Below, one piece after another: positions 1-6,204 of a DNA stretch of 20,167 nucleotides. The position numbers and the translations under genes were made by a program. Below the pieces are notes generated by a model. The model did not search any database. It saw nothing but the letters and a program-made list of their open reading frames with translations, and was not told where the DNA came from. Every line of letters starts with the position of its first letter. Position 1 is the first letter of the stretch. The stretch is from Candidatus Woykebacteria bacterium GWB1_45_5 (GTDB taxonomy: Bacteria; Patescibacteriota; Microgenomatia; Woykebacterales; RBG-16-39-9b), in NCBI GenBank assembly GCA_001816645.1, contig MHCO01000011.1, positions 4,338 to 24,504 of the forward strand. Direction: 5' to 3'.

Positions 1-405
1 GGCCAAGCTGTTTTAGATAGCCTCATTCAAGAAAAATTGATCAAGAACGAAGCAAAGAAACAAAAAGTGGCAGTTTCCACAAAGGAGCTTGATGGCCGGT
101 TAAAAGAAATTGAGGAACAGCTTGGCGGTAAAGAGGCCTTGGACTACGCTTTGAAATCGCGTAACCTTTCCCTAGAGCAGGTTAAGGACCAAATCAAGAC
201 CCAACTTTTAGTCGAGAAAATGCTGGGTAAGGATGTCGAAGTTACCGACGCAGACGTTGAAACCTTTATCAAAGATAACCCAACTGCCAAGGATCTAAGT
301 AAGGATAAAATAAAGGAGCAAGTCCGCAGTCAAAAAATAAATGAGAAGTTCCCCGTTTGGATTGAAGATCTTAAGAAAAACGCCAAAATCAGCAAATTCA
401 TCTAA
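1..405 (+). CDS. SurA N-terminal-like domain protein, C-terminal part (cut by window start)
   Basis: The frame is open from base 1, so the start lies outside the window; 134 residues are visible and end at TAA 403-405. The visible part is helical and charged. It begins with the pattern VLDSLIQEKLIKNEAKK, then VSTKELDGRLKEIEEQLGG, then VTDADVETFIKDNP, which is the layout of the SurA_N chaperone domain found ahead of parvulin PPIase domains. No PPIase domain follows: the protein ends about 40 residues after the last SurA_N helix, so this is probably a stand-alone exported or membrane-anchored chaperone-like protein, as is common in CPR genomes. Its signal peptide or anchor would be in the missing part. 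A promoter for the next unit starts five bases after the stop. The family call is by motif recognition only. Confidence 0.75.
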   Translation, partial: GQAVLDSLIQEKLIKNEAKKQKVAVSTKELDGRLKEIEEQLGGKEALDYALKSRNLSLEQVKDQIKTQLLVEKMLGKDVEVTDADVETFIKDNPTAKDLSKDKIKEQVRSQKINEKFPVWIEDLKKNAKISKFI

Positions 406-409
406 CCTT

Positions 410-437
410 TTGACAATCCCTAGACAAAACTTACAAT
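410..437 (+). promoter_or_regulatory. Sigma70-type promoter, TTGACA-16-TACAAT
   Basis: A consensus -35 (TTGACA, 410-415) is followed after 16 bases by TACAAT (432-437). The predicted start of transcription is near 444, on or next to an ATG at 445. That ATG opens a 14-codon frame ending at TGA 487-489, in a different frame from the Nudix-like fragment that follows. Confidence 0.7.
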
Positions 438-485
438 CAAGCAGATGGAAAAGAAAAAACAAATACTGACGTTCGCTTTGTCGCT

Positions 486-782
486 GTGAAAGGATTGGTT
501 CACGAAATTCTACACAATGAGAGTTCCGATGAAAGGTTGGAACATTTTTTACTTTGGATTTGTCAACTTCGACCAAGCCGCTTTAGAGTAAGAGAGTCAG
601 CCGAGGGACAATTAAAATGGTTTGCTCTCAAAAATATTGCCAAGTTTAAAGAAGAGATTATTCCCAGCGATTTCCGTATGATTCGGAAATTTTTTCTGGA
701 AAAATCAGCGGCAATTACCTTCTACAAAGTAAAAATGATTAAGATAAGAACTGGCTACAGGATAGAAGAAACAGACCTATGA
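486..782 (+). CDS. Nudix-like C-terminal fragment without Nudix box
   Basis: The frame is open from 414 to TGA 780-782 but contains no ATG upstream of the homologous part; GTG 486 is the only reasonable standard start and gives 98 residues. The sequence resembles the back half of Nudix hydrolases: VRFVAVKGLVHEIL, then HFLLWICQLRP, then the terminal pattern LKWFALKNI followed by IIPSDFRMIRKFF. The catalytic Nudix box that should come before it is absent, and the preceding gene ends only 9 bases before the frame opens, so there is no room for it. Six codons of similarity (VRFVAV) precede GTG 486. A promoter-proximal ATG at 445 lies in the +1 frame and would need a shift in the A-run 454-459. 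The stop overlaps the next Nudix gene as ATGA, so the two are probably co-translated. Likely a decayed Nudix gene or a non-catalytic partner. Confidence 0.5.
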   Translation: MKGLVHEILHNESSDERLEHFLLWICQLRPSRFRVRESAEGQLKWFALKNIAKFKEEIIPSDFRMIRKFFLEKSAAITFYKVKMIKIRTGYRIEETDL

Positions 783-1207
783 AAGAAAAAAAGCTCTCCC
801 CAAAAGTTGGCGTTGGGATAATGATATTCAAAGATGGTAAAGTACTTCTGGGCAAGCGTCAAGGTTCCCATGGAGCTGGAGAGTACGCCTTTCCTGGCGG
901 ACATCTAGAATATATGGAGTCTTTTGCTGATTGTGCAAAAAGAGAGGTGATGGAAGAAACAGGCTTGGAAATTAAAAACATCAGGTTCCAATATTTAGCT
1001 AATGTTAAAAAGTACGCCCCAAAACAATATGTCCACGTTGGTCTCACCGCTCATTGGGTTTCTAATGAACCAAAAAATCTAGAGCCTGAAAAAAACGAAG
1101 GAGACTGGCAATGGTATTCTTTAAGCAACCTACCAAAACCGATATTTGAAGTGTGCCGCTTAGCCCTTGAAGCTTATCAGACCGGCAAGAACTATTTTGA
1201 CTCCTAA
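779..1207 (+). CDS. Nudix hydrolase, NUDT15/MutT-like
   Basis: A complete 142-residue Nudix hydrolase, predicted cytoplasmic, that splits nucleoside triphosphates or related diphosphates into monophosphate and pyrophosphate. The Nudix box is intact: G-x5-E-x7-REVMEETGL at about residues 41-63 (GHLEYMESF then CAKREVMEETGL). The flanks LGKRQGSHGAGEYAFPGGHLE and EPKNLEPEKNEGDWQWY match the NUDT15 (MTH2) branch closely, including the EPEKNE acidic patch. This points to a house-cleaning role on modified purine nucleotides; the substrate is inferred. The ATG at 779 overlaps the preceding stop (ATGA), implying translational coupling with the Nudix-like fragment under the promoter at 410-437. Confidence 0.88.
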   Translation: MKEKKLSPKVGVGIMIFKDGKVLLGKRQGSHGAGEYAFPGGHLEYMESFADCAKREVMEETGLEIKNIRFQYLANVKKYAPKQYVHVGLTAHWVSNEPKNLEPEKNEGDWQWYSLSNLPKPIFEVCRLALEAYQTGKNYFDS

Positions 1208-1237
1208 CTTTTAATAATCCCCCGACCAATCACGATT

Positions 1238-1246
1238 TGCTATACT
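1238..1246 (+). promoter_or_regulatory. Extended -10 promoter of the MFS gene
   Basis: TGC followed by TATACT (1241-1246) forms an extended -10 element with 8 bases to the ATG at 1255. No good -35 is seen. The spacing implies a leaderless or near-leaderless transcript. Confidence 0.55.
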
Positions 1247-1254
1247 TGTTAGTT

Positions 1255-2436
1255 ATGAAAATCTTCGGAATTTCCAAAAACGTTTTCTTCCTTGGGTTAG
1301 TTTCGCTACTCAACGACGCCTCCTCGGAAATGATTTATCCCCTAGTTCCTCTCTTTTTAACCCAAGTTTTGGGGGCTTCCCTGGCAACAGTCGGAATTAT
1401 TGAAGGAATCGCCGAGTCTACCGCAGCAATTTTAAAAACTTTTTCTGGTTGGCTTTCTGATAAAATTGGCCGAAGGAAAGGTCTCACGGTGGTTGGTTAT
1501 TCTCTTTCCGCGGTCTCTAAGCCGATTCTTTCCGTTGCGACCAGCCCACTCCATGTTTTATTAGTTCGTTTTTCTGATCGGGTGGGAAAGGGAATTCGGA
1601 CAGCACCACGTGATGCTCTGGTCTCTTTTTCTTCTAGCTCAAAGGAACTAGGTAAGTCCTTTGGGTTTCACCGGGCGTTAGACAATCTGGGAGCAACCAT
1701 CGGACCGCTTTTAGCTTTTGGCCTGCTTTTTCTTTTAAACAACAACTTTAGACTTATCTTTTTACTTTCTTTTGTTGCCTCGGCTTTGGCGATCGCAGTT
1801 TTAATTATTTTTGTTAAAGAAGTTGAATTAAAAAAGGAAAAGGCCAAAGCACCAAAAATTTCTTGGCAGCTATTTCCAGCCCGGTTTTATATTTTTTTAG
1901 TAGCGATAGCGATTTTTTCTCTTGGGAACTCCTCTGATGCTTTCCTGATTTTACGAGCGAGAGATCTGGGCATGGCCCTTTTCTTGATCCCGGTGGTTTA
2001 CGCCTTTTTCAATCTTGTTTACAGTATTTTTTCTACCCCGTTTGGGGTACTTTCCGATAAAATCGGTCGGCGTAAAACTTTAGGCTTCGGACTCTTAATT
2101 TTTTCCTTGGTCTATCTCGGCTTCGGGGCCGCAAATAAGGCAATCTTAATCTGGCCACTTTTTGCTCTTTATGGAGTTTATGCTGCGGCCACAGAGGGGG
2201 TTTTACGAGCTTTCACCGCTGATTTGGTGGGGGAAAAGATTCGTGGTACCGCTTACGGCCTGCTAAACGGGACAATTGGAACCGCTTTGTTGCCGGCCTC
2301 AGCGGTTGCTGGGTTTTTGTGGGATCGGGTTAACCCCTCTGCCCCTTTTTATTACGGTGCCGCTCTGGCTTTAGCGGCTCTGTTGGTTTTACTTTTCCTG
2401 CCGAGCCAGCCAACCCGAAAAGTTGCTTCTCCTTAG
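1255..2436 (+). CDS. Major facilitator superfamily transporter (MJ1317/MT3072-like)
   Basis: A 393-residue inner-membrane transporter with about 12 hydrophobic segments in two halves. The MFS motif A loop occurs in both halves: GWLSDKIGRRKG near residue 69 and GVLSDKIGRRKT near residue 265. The opening pattern LLNDASSEMIYPLVPLFL, then GIIEGIAES, then RFSDRVGKGIRTAPRDALV, is characteristic of the MFS group often named MJ1317-like or MT3072-like, whose substrates are mostly unknown and which is generally annotated as an exporter. I chose ATG 1255 over the TTG at 1237 because the latter lies inside the promoter; homology begins at FGISKNVF. It is preceded by its own extended -10 element. The next gene's promoter lies within its last codons and the bases just after its stop. 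Confidence 0.88.
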   Translation: MKIFGISKNVFFLGLVSLLNDASSEMIYPLVPLFLTQVLGASLATVGIIEGIAESTAAILKTFSGWLSDKIGRRKGLTVVGYSLSAVSKPILSVATSPLHVLLVRFSDRVGKGIRTAPRDALVSFSSSSKELGKSFGFHRALDNLGATIGPLLAFGLLFLLNNNFRLIFLLSFVASALAIAVLIIFVKEVELKKEKAKAPKISWQLFPARFYIFLVAIAIFSLGNSSDAFLILRARDLGMALFLIPVVYAFFNLVYSIFSTPFGVLSDKIGRRKTLGFGLLIFSLVYLGFGAANKAILIWPLFALYGVYAAATEGVLRAFTADLVGEKIRGTAYGLLNGTIGTALLPASAVAGFLWDRVNPSAPFYYGAALALAALLVLLFLPSQPTRKVASP

Positions 2437-2451
2437 AATTTTGATTACAAT
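2423..2451 (+). promoter_or_regulatory. Promoter TTGCTT-17-TACAAT ahead of the PH-like gene
   Basis: The -35 TTGCTT (2423-2428) lies within the last codons of the MFS gene. After 17 bases comes TACAAT (2446-2451), and 7 bases later the ATG at 2459. The geometry fits a leaderless mRNA. Confidence 0.6.
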
Positions 2452-2458
2452 CTGGGCG

Positions 2459-3097
2459 ATGATTAAATTCAGAGCATTGACACCAGAGGAAGTTCGGTGG
2501 GTGGAACACGAAGCCCTTGAAAAATTTTCGGGCGAGGGGGAGAAACACCTTCCAACCAGAGAAGCCAGAGTAGCCCATTCTAAGGTGGGAAAGAAATACG
2601 AGTCTTTGACCCCGCCCTGGACAAAAAGCTGGATGGGAAGGTATTTACTACCCTTTCGGAATAAGAAATCTGGCAAAAACAGGGTCGAAAGAAGTGAAGA
2701 AATAAAAGGGGAAGAAGAGAAGCAGTCACGAGTGCTGGGACGGTTCCGATCGATGTTCCCGTTTATGCTTTTTCCTGATGAACTAATTGTCGAGGAAAAA
2801 AGGGTGATTTGGAGAAATTGGATGGGACCTGGTTACACCAGGGTGATTTCAATCATGGCTACGGATATTTCTAATGTCCAAGCCTCACACGGCCCGTTTT
2901 TTGGCCACCTTCATGTTGGCAGTTTAGTCGGAGGCCCGGAGATTTTGATTGAGAGGCTTTCCCGTAAGGATTGTGTTCGGGCTAGGGCTTTGGTCGAAGG
3001 AATAATCTTAGCAGCGAGAGAACGGGCGGAAGTGAAAAAAGGTAAGGTAGAGAAGGAAAAAGAAGATCTTTCCAGACTTGGCGAGGTAAAATTTTAA
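2459..3097 (+). CDS. Soluble PH-like (bacterial PH) domain protein
   Basis: A 212-residue protein with no membrane segment. Residues 1-90 are charged and rich in Glu/Lys/Arg with no family I recognise. From about residue 103 comes FPDELIVEEKRVIWRNW, and then alternating hydrophobic strands (VISIMATDISNVQASHG, HLHVGSL, ILIERLSRKDC) ending in a helix (VRARALVEGIILAARERA). This is the order of a bacterial PH-like domain: seven strands capped by a helix. The last 25 residues are a lysine/glutamate-rich tail. ATG 2459 is chosen because the -10 box sits 7 bases before it; a longer TTG start at 2423 would begin inside the promoter. The role is unknown; PH-like proteins of this kind often sit at membranes. 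Confidence 0.65.
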   Translation: MIKFRALTPEEVRWVEHEALEKFSGEGEKHLPTREARVAHSKVGKKYESLTPPWTKSWMGRYLLPFRNKKSGKNRVERSEEIKGEEEKQSRVLGRFRSMFPFMLFPDELIVEEKRVIWRNWMGPGYTRVISIMATDISNVQASHGPFFGHLHVGSLVGGPEILIERLSRKDCVRARALVEGIILAARERAEVKKGKVEKEKEDLSRLGEVKF

Positions 3098-3140
3098 TAA
3101 GTACAATTAGTTGGGACTGAGTCCTTTGAACGCTGGGTCG

Positions 3141-3169
3141 TTGACACACAAAGGCCGTATAAGTAAAGT
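3141..3169 (+). promoter_or_regulatory. Promoter TTGACA-17-TAAAGT
   Basis: TTGACA (3141-3146) and TAAAGT (3164-3169) are 17 bases apart, and the ATG of the next gene follows 9 bases later at 3179. The upstream GTG at 3170 directly abuts the -10 and is an unlikely start. A small perfect inverted repeat (GGACT-G-AGTCC) lies about 15 bases before the -35. Confidence 0.6.
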
Positions 3170-3178
3170 GTGGTTACT

Positions 3179-3478
3179 ATGAGACTTGATCTAGTCCAAT
3201 TCTTAACTTCAATAACCGGAATTTCTTCGATCACTGCCGTCTCTTTACTGGCGGTGAAAAAGTATGATTTGGCGGCTACTATCTTCACCGCTCTAACAAT
3301 TGGCGCCGTTGGCGCGCTTTGGGAGAGATACTCCCGCAAATCCGGAGCACCATTGGACCTCCGAGCCTTTAGGGATAAAAGATTGCTAGATCAAGAAGAA
3401 ACCGAATTTGTTATCACTCACTCGCCATATCCTCTTCTAGCACTGTTTGCTTACTTTTTGGCTAAGAAAAGGGCTTAA
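3179..3478 (+). CDS. Small membrane protein of unknown function
   Basis: I do not recognise this 99-residue protein. Two hydrophobic segments are visible in the first half (about residues 5-25, ending SLLAVKK, and 30-48, AATIFTALTIGAVGAL). They are followed by a basic stretch (WERYSRKSG), a charged middle (RAFRDKRLLDQEE) and a last hydrophobic segment (residues 82-95, YPLLALFAYFLAKKRA). It is probably an inner-membrane protein with two or three passes. ATG 3179 is chosen on promoter spacing. It is flanked by genes with their own promoters, so the context gives no function. Confidence 0.6.
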   Translation: MRLDLVQFLTSITGISSITAVSLLAVKKYDLAATIFTALTIGAVGALWERYSRKSGAPLDLRAFRDKRLLDQEETEFVITHSPYPLLALFAYFLAKKRA

Positions 3479-3525
3479 TCTGCACTACCGCTAACAGGTT
3501 TTCTATTTAGGAAAAGCTCAAGGTC

Positions 3526-3534
3526 TGTTAAAAT
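3526..3534 (+). promoter_or_regulatory. Extended -10 promoter of the glycerate kinase gene
   Basis: TGT followed by TAAAAT (3529-3534) is an extended -10, with 6 bases to the GTG start at 3541. No -35 of quality is seen. The area just upstream (3492-3530) can fold as TAACAG...CTGTTA enclosing TTTTC...GAAAA, which could be regulatory or chance. Confidence 0.5.
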
Positions 3535-3540
3535 TACACT

Positions 3541-4818
3541 GTGGTTATCAAAAACTCCAAGGAACTAGCAAAAAGCCAGTTGCGAGCGAATGCTTTAAAG
3601 ATTATCGAGGCCGGCTTCGCTGCTATGGATACGGAAAACGTAATTAAAAATTCCCTAAAGCTTTATCAAAACAATTTGTTGATAGTTAAAGACACTTGGT
3701 TAGATCTCACCAAGTTCCGGCGGGTTTACCTGGTGGGAATTGGTAAAGCAGCCTTTTCGGCGGCTAGAGCAATTGAAGAGATTTTGGGCGATAAAATCAC
3801 CGATGGAATCGTTCTGGATATTAACGGTGGCTTACTGAAGCGGTCCCGTAGCCTAGTTGGTACCCACCCTGTTCCTTCCCAAGTAAACCTCTCGGCAACA
3901 CGTGAAATAATTTCTCTCTTAAAATCAGCAGCCGAGGATGACTTGGTTGTAGCAATTATTTCCGGAGGCGGTAGCGCCCTTTTATGCTCACCGTACAAAC
4001 TTTCTTGTGAAAAAAAAGAGTCAGTAGTTGGAGAGCTAATTAAAAACGGAGCTAATATTGAAGAGATTAATACTGTCCGTAAGCACTTATCGGAGATCAA
4101 GGGCGGCAATTTCGCTCGTTTGGCATACCCAGCCAGCTTAGTGGCTCTGATTTTTTCCGACGTTCCCGGCGACGATATTAGTGTGGTAGCTTCCGGGCCA
4201 ACGGTCTTGGATACGACAACGGTAGCCGACGCCAGCAAAATTATGGCCAAATACGATGTCTTAAAAAAATGTAAACTTCCCCATTGTGATTTAATCGAAA
4301 CGCCAAAAGACCCAACTTATTTTCAGCTAGTAATCAATATCGTGGTTGCTAATAACCAGTTGGCGCTGTTGGGTATGGCAAAGAAAGCTAAGGAATTAAA
4401 GTACAAAGTTGAGGTTTTTAGCTCGCGGTTGGAAGGTGAAGCGACAGCAGTGGGAAAGAAGCTGGTTTTAAACGCTAAACCAAAGACAGCGCTTCTGGCG
4501 GCTGGTGAGACAACCGTTAAAGTAGCCGGGGCAGGGTGGGGTGGTCGTAACCAACACCTGGTTCTTTCTGCTCTAGCACAAATCCAAAAGAGTCAAGTAA
4601 TTATTTCGGTGGATAGTGATGGAATAGATCATAGCAGGTTCGCCGGAGCACTTGGCGATCAAGCCACTTTAACTAAAGCAAAGAGAAAAAAGTTGGAAGT
4701 TAGTAGTTTTTTAGAAACCTGTGATTCGTTCCATTTTTTTCAGAAAGTAGGCGATGGTATCGAAACAGGTATCTTAGGCTCCAACATCGCCGATTTTATG
4801 CTTGTTTTGGCCAAATGA
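3541..4818 (+). CDS. Glycerate 2-kinase, MOFRL family
   Basis: This 425-residue cytoplasmic enzyme is the expected length for the GckA/TtuD (MOFRL) class, which phosphorylates D-glycerate to 2-phosphoglycerate with ATP and feeds it into lower glycolysis. Visible family signatures are the N-terminal Rossmann part VYLVGIGKAAFSAARA, GTHPVPS, ISGGGSALLCSP (nucleotide/substrate loop, about residue 142), INTVRKHLSEIKGG, SDVPGDD...VASGPTV, then in the MOFRL domain AAGETTVKVAG...GGRNQHLVL (about residue 340), VDSDGIDHS and GILGSNIADF. In related enzymes the last two read TDGIDG and GPTGTNV, so this copy is slightly diverged there. GTG is the start, immediately after the -10. No other glycerate-pathway gene is nearby. 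Confidence 0.9.
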   Translation: MVIKNSKELAKSQLRANALKIIEAGFAAMDTENVIKNSLKLYQNNLLIVKDTWLDLTKFRRVYLVGIGKAAFSAARAIEEILGDKITDGIVLDINGGLLKRSRSLVGTHPVPSQVNLSATREIISLLKSAAEDDLVVAIISGGGSALLCSPYKLSCEKKESVVGELIKNGANIEEINTVRKHLSEIKGGNFARLAYPASLVALIFSDVPGDDISVVASGPTVLDTTTVADASKIMAKYDVLKKCKLPHCDLIETPKDPTYFQLVINIVVANNQLALLGMAKKAKELKYKVEVFSSRLEGEATAVGKKLVLNAKPKTALLAAGETTVKVAGAGWGGRNQHLVLSALAQIQKSQVIISVDSDGIDHSRFAGALGDQATLTKAKRKKLEVSSFLETCDSFHFFQKVGDGIETGILGSNIADFMLVLAK

Positions 4819-4829
4819 TCAAACTCCCA

Positions 4830-4852
4830 AACCCTCTTAGGGAAGGAGGGTT
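4830..4852. terminator. Weak hairpin at the convergent kinase/M23 junction
   Basis: AACCCTC (4830-4836) pairs with GAGGGTT (4846-4852) around a 9-base loop. It lies between the end of the kinase gene and includes the last codons of the convergent M23 gene. No clear U-tract follows on either strand, so termination is only suggested. Confidence 0.35.
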
Positions 4853-5607
4853 AAAGGATTGATTGAGACCCCCTTGTTATGAACCTCGAAATGAAGGTGG
4901 GAGCCGGTAGCGAAACCGGTCGTACCTACCGTTCCGATAGCGCTCGTGTTATCAACTTTTTGACCTACGCTAGTGGAAATTCCCGAGAGATGGGAATAAC
5001 GAGATAAAAAGCCAGCACTGTGTTGAACTATTACTGTCTTCCCAAAACCACCGTCCCAACCGGCAAAAACAACCAGCCCCACTGCACTAGGCCGCACTGG
5101 TGTGCCGTAAGGGTTGGGAATATCAATACCTTTATGCCAATAGGAAAAACGGCTTGTAATATAAGTTTTTTCCACCGGCCAAGTAAAAATAGGCGAGGCA
5201 GAAGCGACTAACTTAGCTTTCAGCGGTAAGGCCGCCGATTGTTTATTTGTGATGCTGTAAGGACTACCGTTATAGGTATTGGCAGCCACCAGATTATCTG
5301 AATCTGAAAAGCTGGCGATTAGAAAGATAAAACAAGCAATAATTAAGGCCCTTAAAGCAAATCGGGAAACTACGCTGCGGAAAAAACACCATAGCCAAAG
5401 TAGATTATTCAGTACAGAAATAGCGTCCCAAATAATTGCCTCGGGCGTAAACCAAATTTGGCCACCCGCCTGCCACTTGCTTGCCGGCAAGGCAAAAGCG
5501 GGCAGGCGCAAAGCAAGGGCTCCAGCGGCCGACAGGGGAAATTGTTCATTACGCAGAGGCAGAACGCGCCCTGCACCATACAGCGCAGGATTAATTCTGT
5601 TTAGCAT
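4837..5607 (-). CDS. Membrane-anchored M23 family metallopeptidase
   Basis: A 256-residue LytM/M23 peptidase that would cut peptidoglycan cross-bridges on the outer face of the membrane. The catalytic domain is at about residues 140-253 and keeps all expected ligands: H158 and D162 in HKGID, H206 in RYSHLS, and H237 and H239 in SHLHFEVH. A hydrophobic anchor lies at residues 83-101 (LRALIIACFIFLIASF). The first 80 residues are odd: residues 34-48 (RLPAFALPASKWQAG) are encoded by a GC-rich palindrome (5467-5508), and the region has no family I know. ATG 5607 is preceded 3 bases upstream by a 7-bp hairpin that includes a GGGG stretch. A good promoter is at 5670-5698. It is convergent with the glycerate kinase gene. 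Confidence 0.85.
   Translation of the reverse strand: MLNRINPALYGAGRVLPLRNEQFPLSAAGALALRLPAFALPASKWQAGGQIWFTPEAIIWDAISVLNNLLWLWCFFRSVVSRFALRALIIACFIFLIASFSDSDNLVAANTYNGSPYSITNKQSAALPLKAKLVASASPIFTWPVEKTYITSRFSYWHKGIDIPNPYGTPVRPSAVGLVVFAGWDGGFGKTVIVQHSAGFLSRYSHLSGISTSVGQKVDNTSAIGTVGTTGFATGSHLHFEVHNKGVSINPLTLLP
5467..5508. repeat. GC-rich palindrome inside the M23 gene
   Basis: CGCCTGC (5467-5473) and GCAGGCG (5502-5508) form outer arms around a perfect 12-base palindrome, CTTGCCGGCAAG (5480-5491). It sits in frame within the N-terminal part of the M23 gene and resembles the CCTGCC/GGCAGG palindromes scattered through many CPR genomes. Confidence 0.6.
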
Positions 5608-5610
5608 AAC

Positions 5611-5627
5611 CCCCAGCTAAGCTGGGG
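5611..5627 (-). promoter_or_regulatory. Hairpin immediately before the M23 start codon
   Basis: CCCCAGC and GCTGGGG form a perfect 7-bp stem with a 3-base loop, ending three bases before the ATG. On the mRNA, the only purine-rich stretch that could act as a ribosome binding site (GGGG) is inside the stem, so it could limit translation. Confidence 0.45.
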
Positions 5628-5635
5628 TGAGAAAC

Positions 5636-5660
5636 AAAAAATCTCCCAAATTTTGGGAGA
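5636..5660 (-). terminator. Intrinsic terminator-like hairpin in the M23 leader
   Basis: On the - strand TCTCCCA pairs with TGGGAGA (5642-5660; up to 9 bp with the A/T flank) and is directly followed by six T residues (5641-5636). It could stop read-through from tRNA-Cys. It lies only a few bases downstream of the predicted M23 transcription start, which makes classical termination of that transcript doubtful. Confidence 0.65.
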
Positions 5661-5669
5661 CGGAAGCGT

Positions 5670-5698
5670 ATTTTAACAAATCAGAAAACGTTTGTCAA
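5670..5698 (-). promoter_or_regulatory. Sigma70-type promoter TTGACA-17-TAAAAT for M23
   Basis: On the - strand, TTGACA (5698-5693) and TAAAAT (5675-5670) are separated by 17 bases. Transcription would start near 5663, giving a leader of about 55 bases with two hairpins before the M23 ATG at 5607. Confidence 0.7.
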
Positions 5699-5724
5699 AT
5701 TTTCTAGCTGTTTGCTGACTTTTG

Positions 5725-5812
5725 CCCCACTACGCTAAAGCTTCGTGGGACACCCTTCTTCCTTCTCGCTTCTTGTGGCTACGCCACCCGAAGCTCGAAG
5801 AGCGTAGGGTGG
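5725..5812. repeat. Palindromic island at the 3' end of tRNA-Cys
   Basis: Nested inverted repeats are visible. CTACGCT (5730-5736) pairs with AGCGTAG (5801-5807). Inside, GCTTC-TT-GTGGC (5768-5779) pairs with GCCAC-CC-GAAGC (5783-5794) around a TAC loop, and CCCAC (5726-5730) can alternatively pair with GTGGG (5745-5749). The outer arm region reaches the encoded CCA of the tRNA. No protein gene is seen here. Confidence 0.5.
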
Positions 5813-5883
5813 AGGCGACGAGCGGATTTGCACCGCTGTGAAAGGTTTTGCAGACCTCTGCCTAACTTCTCGGCCACGTCGCC
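5810..5883 (-). tRNA. tRNA-Cys (anticodon GCA)
   Basis: A 74-base gene including an encoded 3' CCA. Acceptor arms GGCGACG and CGTCGCC pair fully; the discriminator is U73, as expected for tRNA-Cys. The D arm uses GCC/GGC, and the anticodon stem GAGGT/ACCTT encloses the loop CTGCAAA, giving anticodon GCA. The T arm is AGCGG/CCGCT with loop TGCAAAT. A -10 box lies 13 bases upstream. Confidence 0.95.
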
Positions 5884-5896
5884 TTGTTGGAGCTAA

Positions 5897-5926
5897 ATTA
5901 TATCTCGTCAGAGAAACAATCGTCGA
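5897..5926 (-). promoter_or_regulatory. Promoter of tRNA-Cys
   Basis: On the - strand a perfect TATAAT (5902-5897) lies 13 bases before the mature 5' end. TCGACG (5926-5921) is a 4/6 match to the -35 consensus, with 18 bases between them. Confidence 0.6.
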
Positions 5927-6133
5927 GATGTAATCGAAGACGATTATACTACAGAAACTCTCGAAGTTCTACTTTCGACGAAGGATTCTGACCTACGTGG
6001 TGGTCGTAGGGCGCGCTGTGATAGATCCAGTTATGAAGAATACTTAGATTGAGAACAATAGTGTCAACTATTGCTCAATCGCAGTATCCGCAGTGGCTAA
6101 TCTCCGGCAGGAGATATTAACCACGAGGATACT
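5907..6133. other. Intergenic region with strong RNA-like hairpins
   Basis: No credible protein gene is present here. Several stems stand in series: GTCAGA/TCTGAC (5907-5912 with 5987-5992) enclosing AATCGTC/GACGATT (5918-5924 with 5939-5945); CCTACG/CGTAGG (5992-5997 with 6005-6010); GATTGAG+CAATAGT with ACTATTG+CTCAATC (6047-6080, 14 bp with an AA bulge and a 4-base loop); and AGTATCC/GGATACT (6083-6089 with 6127-6133) enclosing GTGG/CCAC and ATCTCC/GGAGAT. Neither strand shows RNase P, tmRNA or SRP signature sequences. The coding strand is not decided, and the first part overlaps the tRNA-Cys promoter. Confidence 0.45.
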
Positions 6134-6139
6134 ATAGGA

Positions 6140-6168
6140 TTGACTTTTCTTTTTATTTCTGTTATAAT
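6140..6168 (+). promoter_or_regulatory. Strong promoter TTGACT-17-TATAAT
   Basis: TTGACT (6140-6145), a 17-base spacer and a perfect TATAAT (6163-6168) that is also extended by TGT. This is one of the best promoters in the window, yet no clear protein gene follows on this strand before the terminator at 6486-6514. Confidence 0.75.
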
Positions 6169-6204
6169 CTTTAGCGTTAACAATTAAATTAAGTTACAAG
6201 TAAT

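Noticed and set aside
6095..6101. GCCACTG-type string (on the - strand: TTAGCCACTGCGG) as seen in cobalamin riboswitches
   Set aside because: Only this short string matches; the rest of the B12-box architecture is missing, and no B12-related gene follows.
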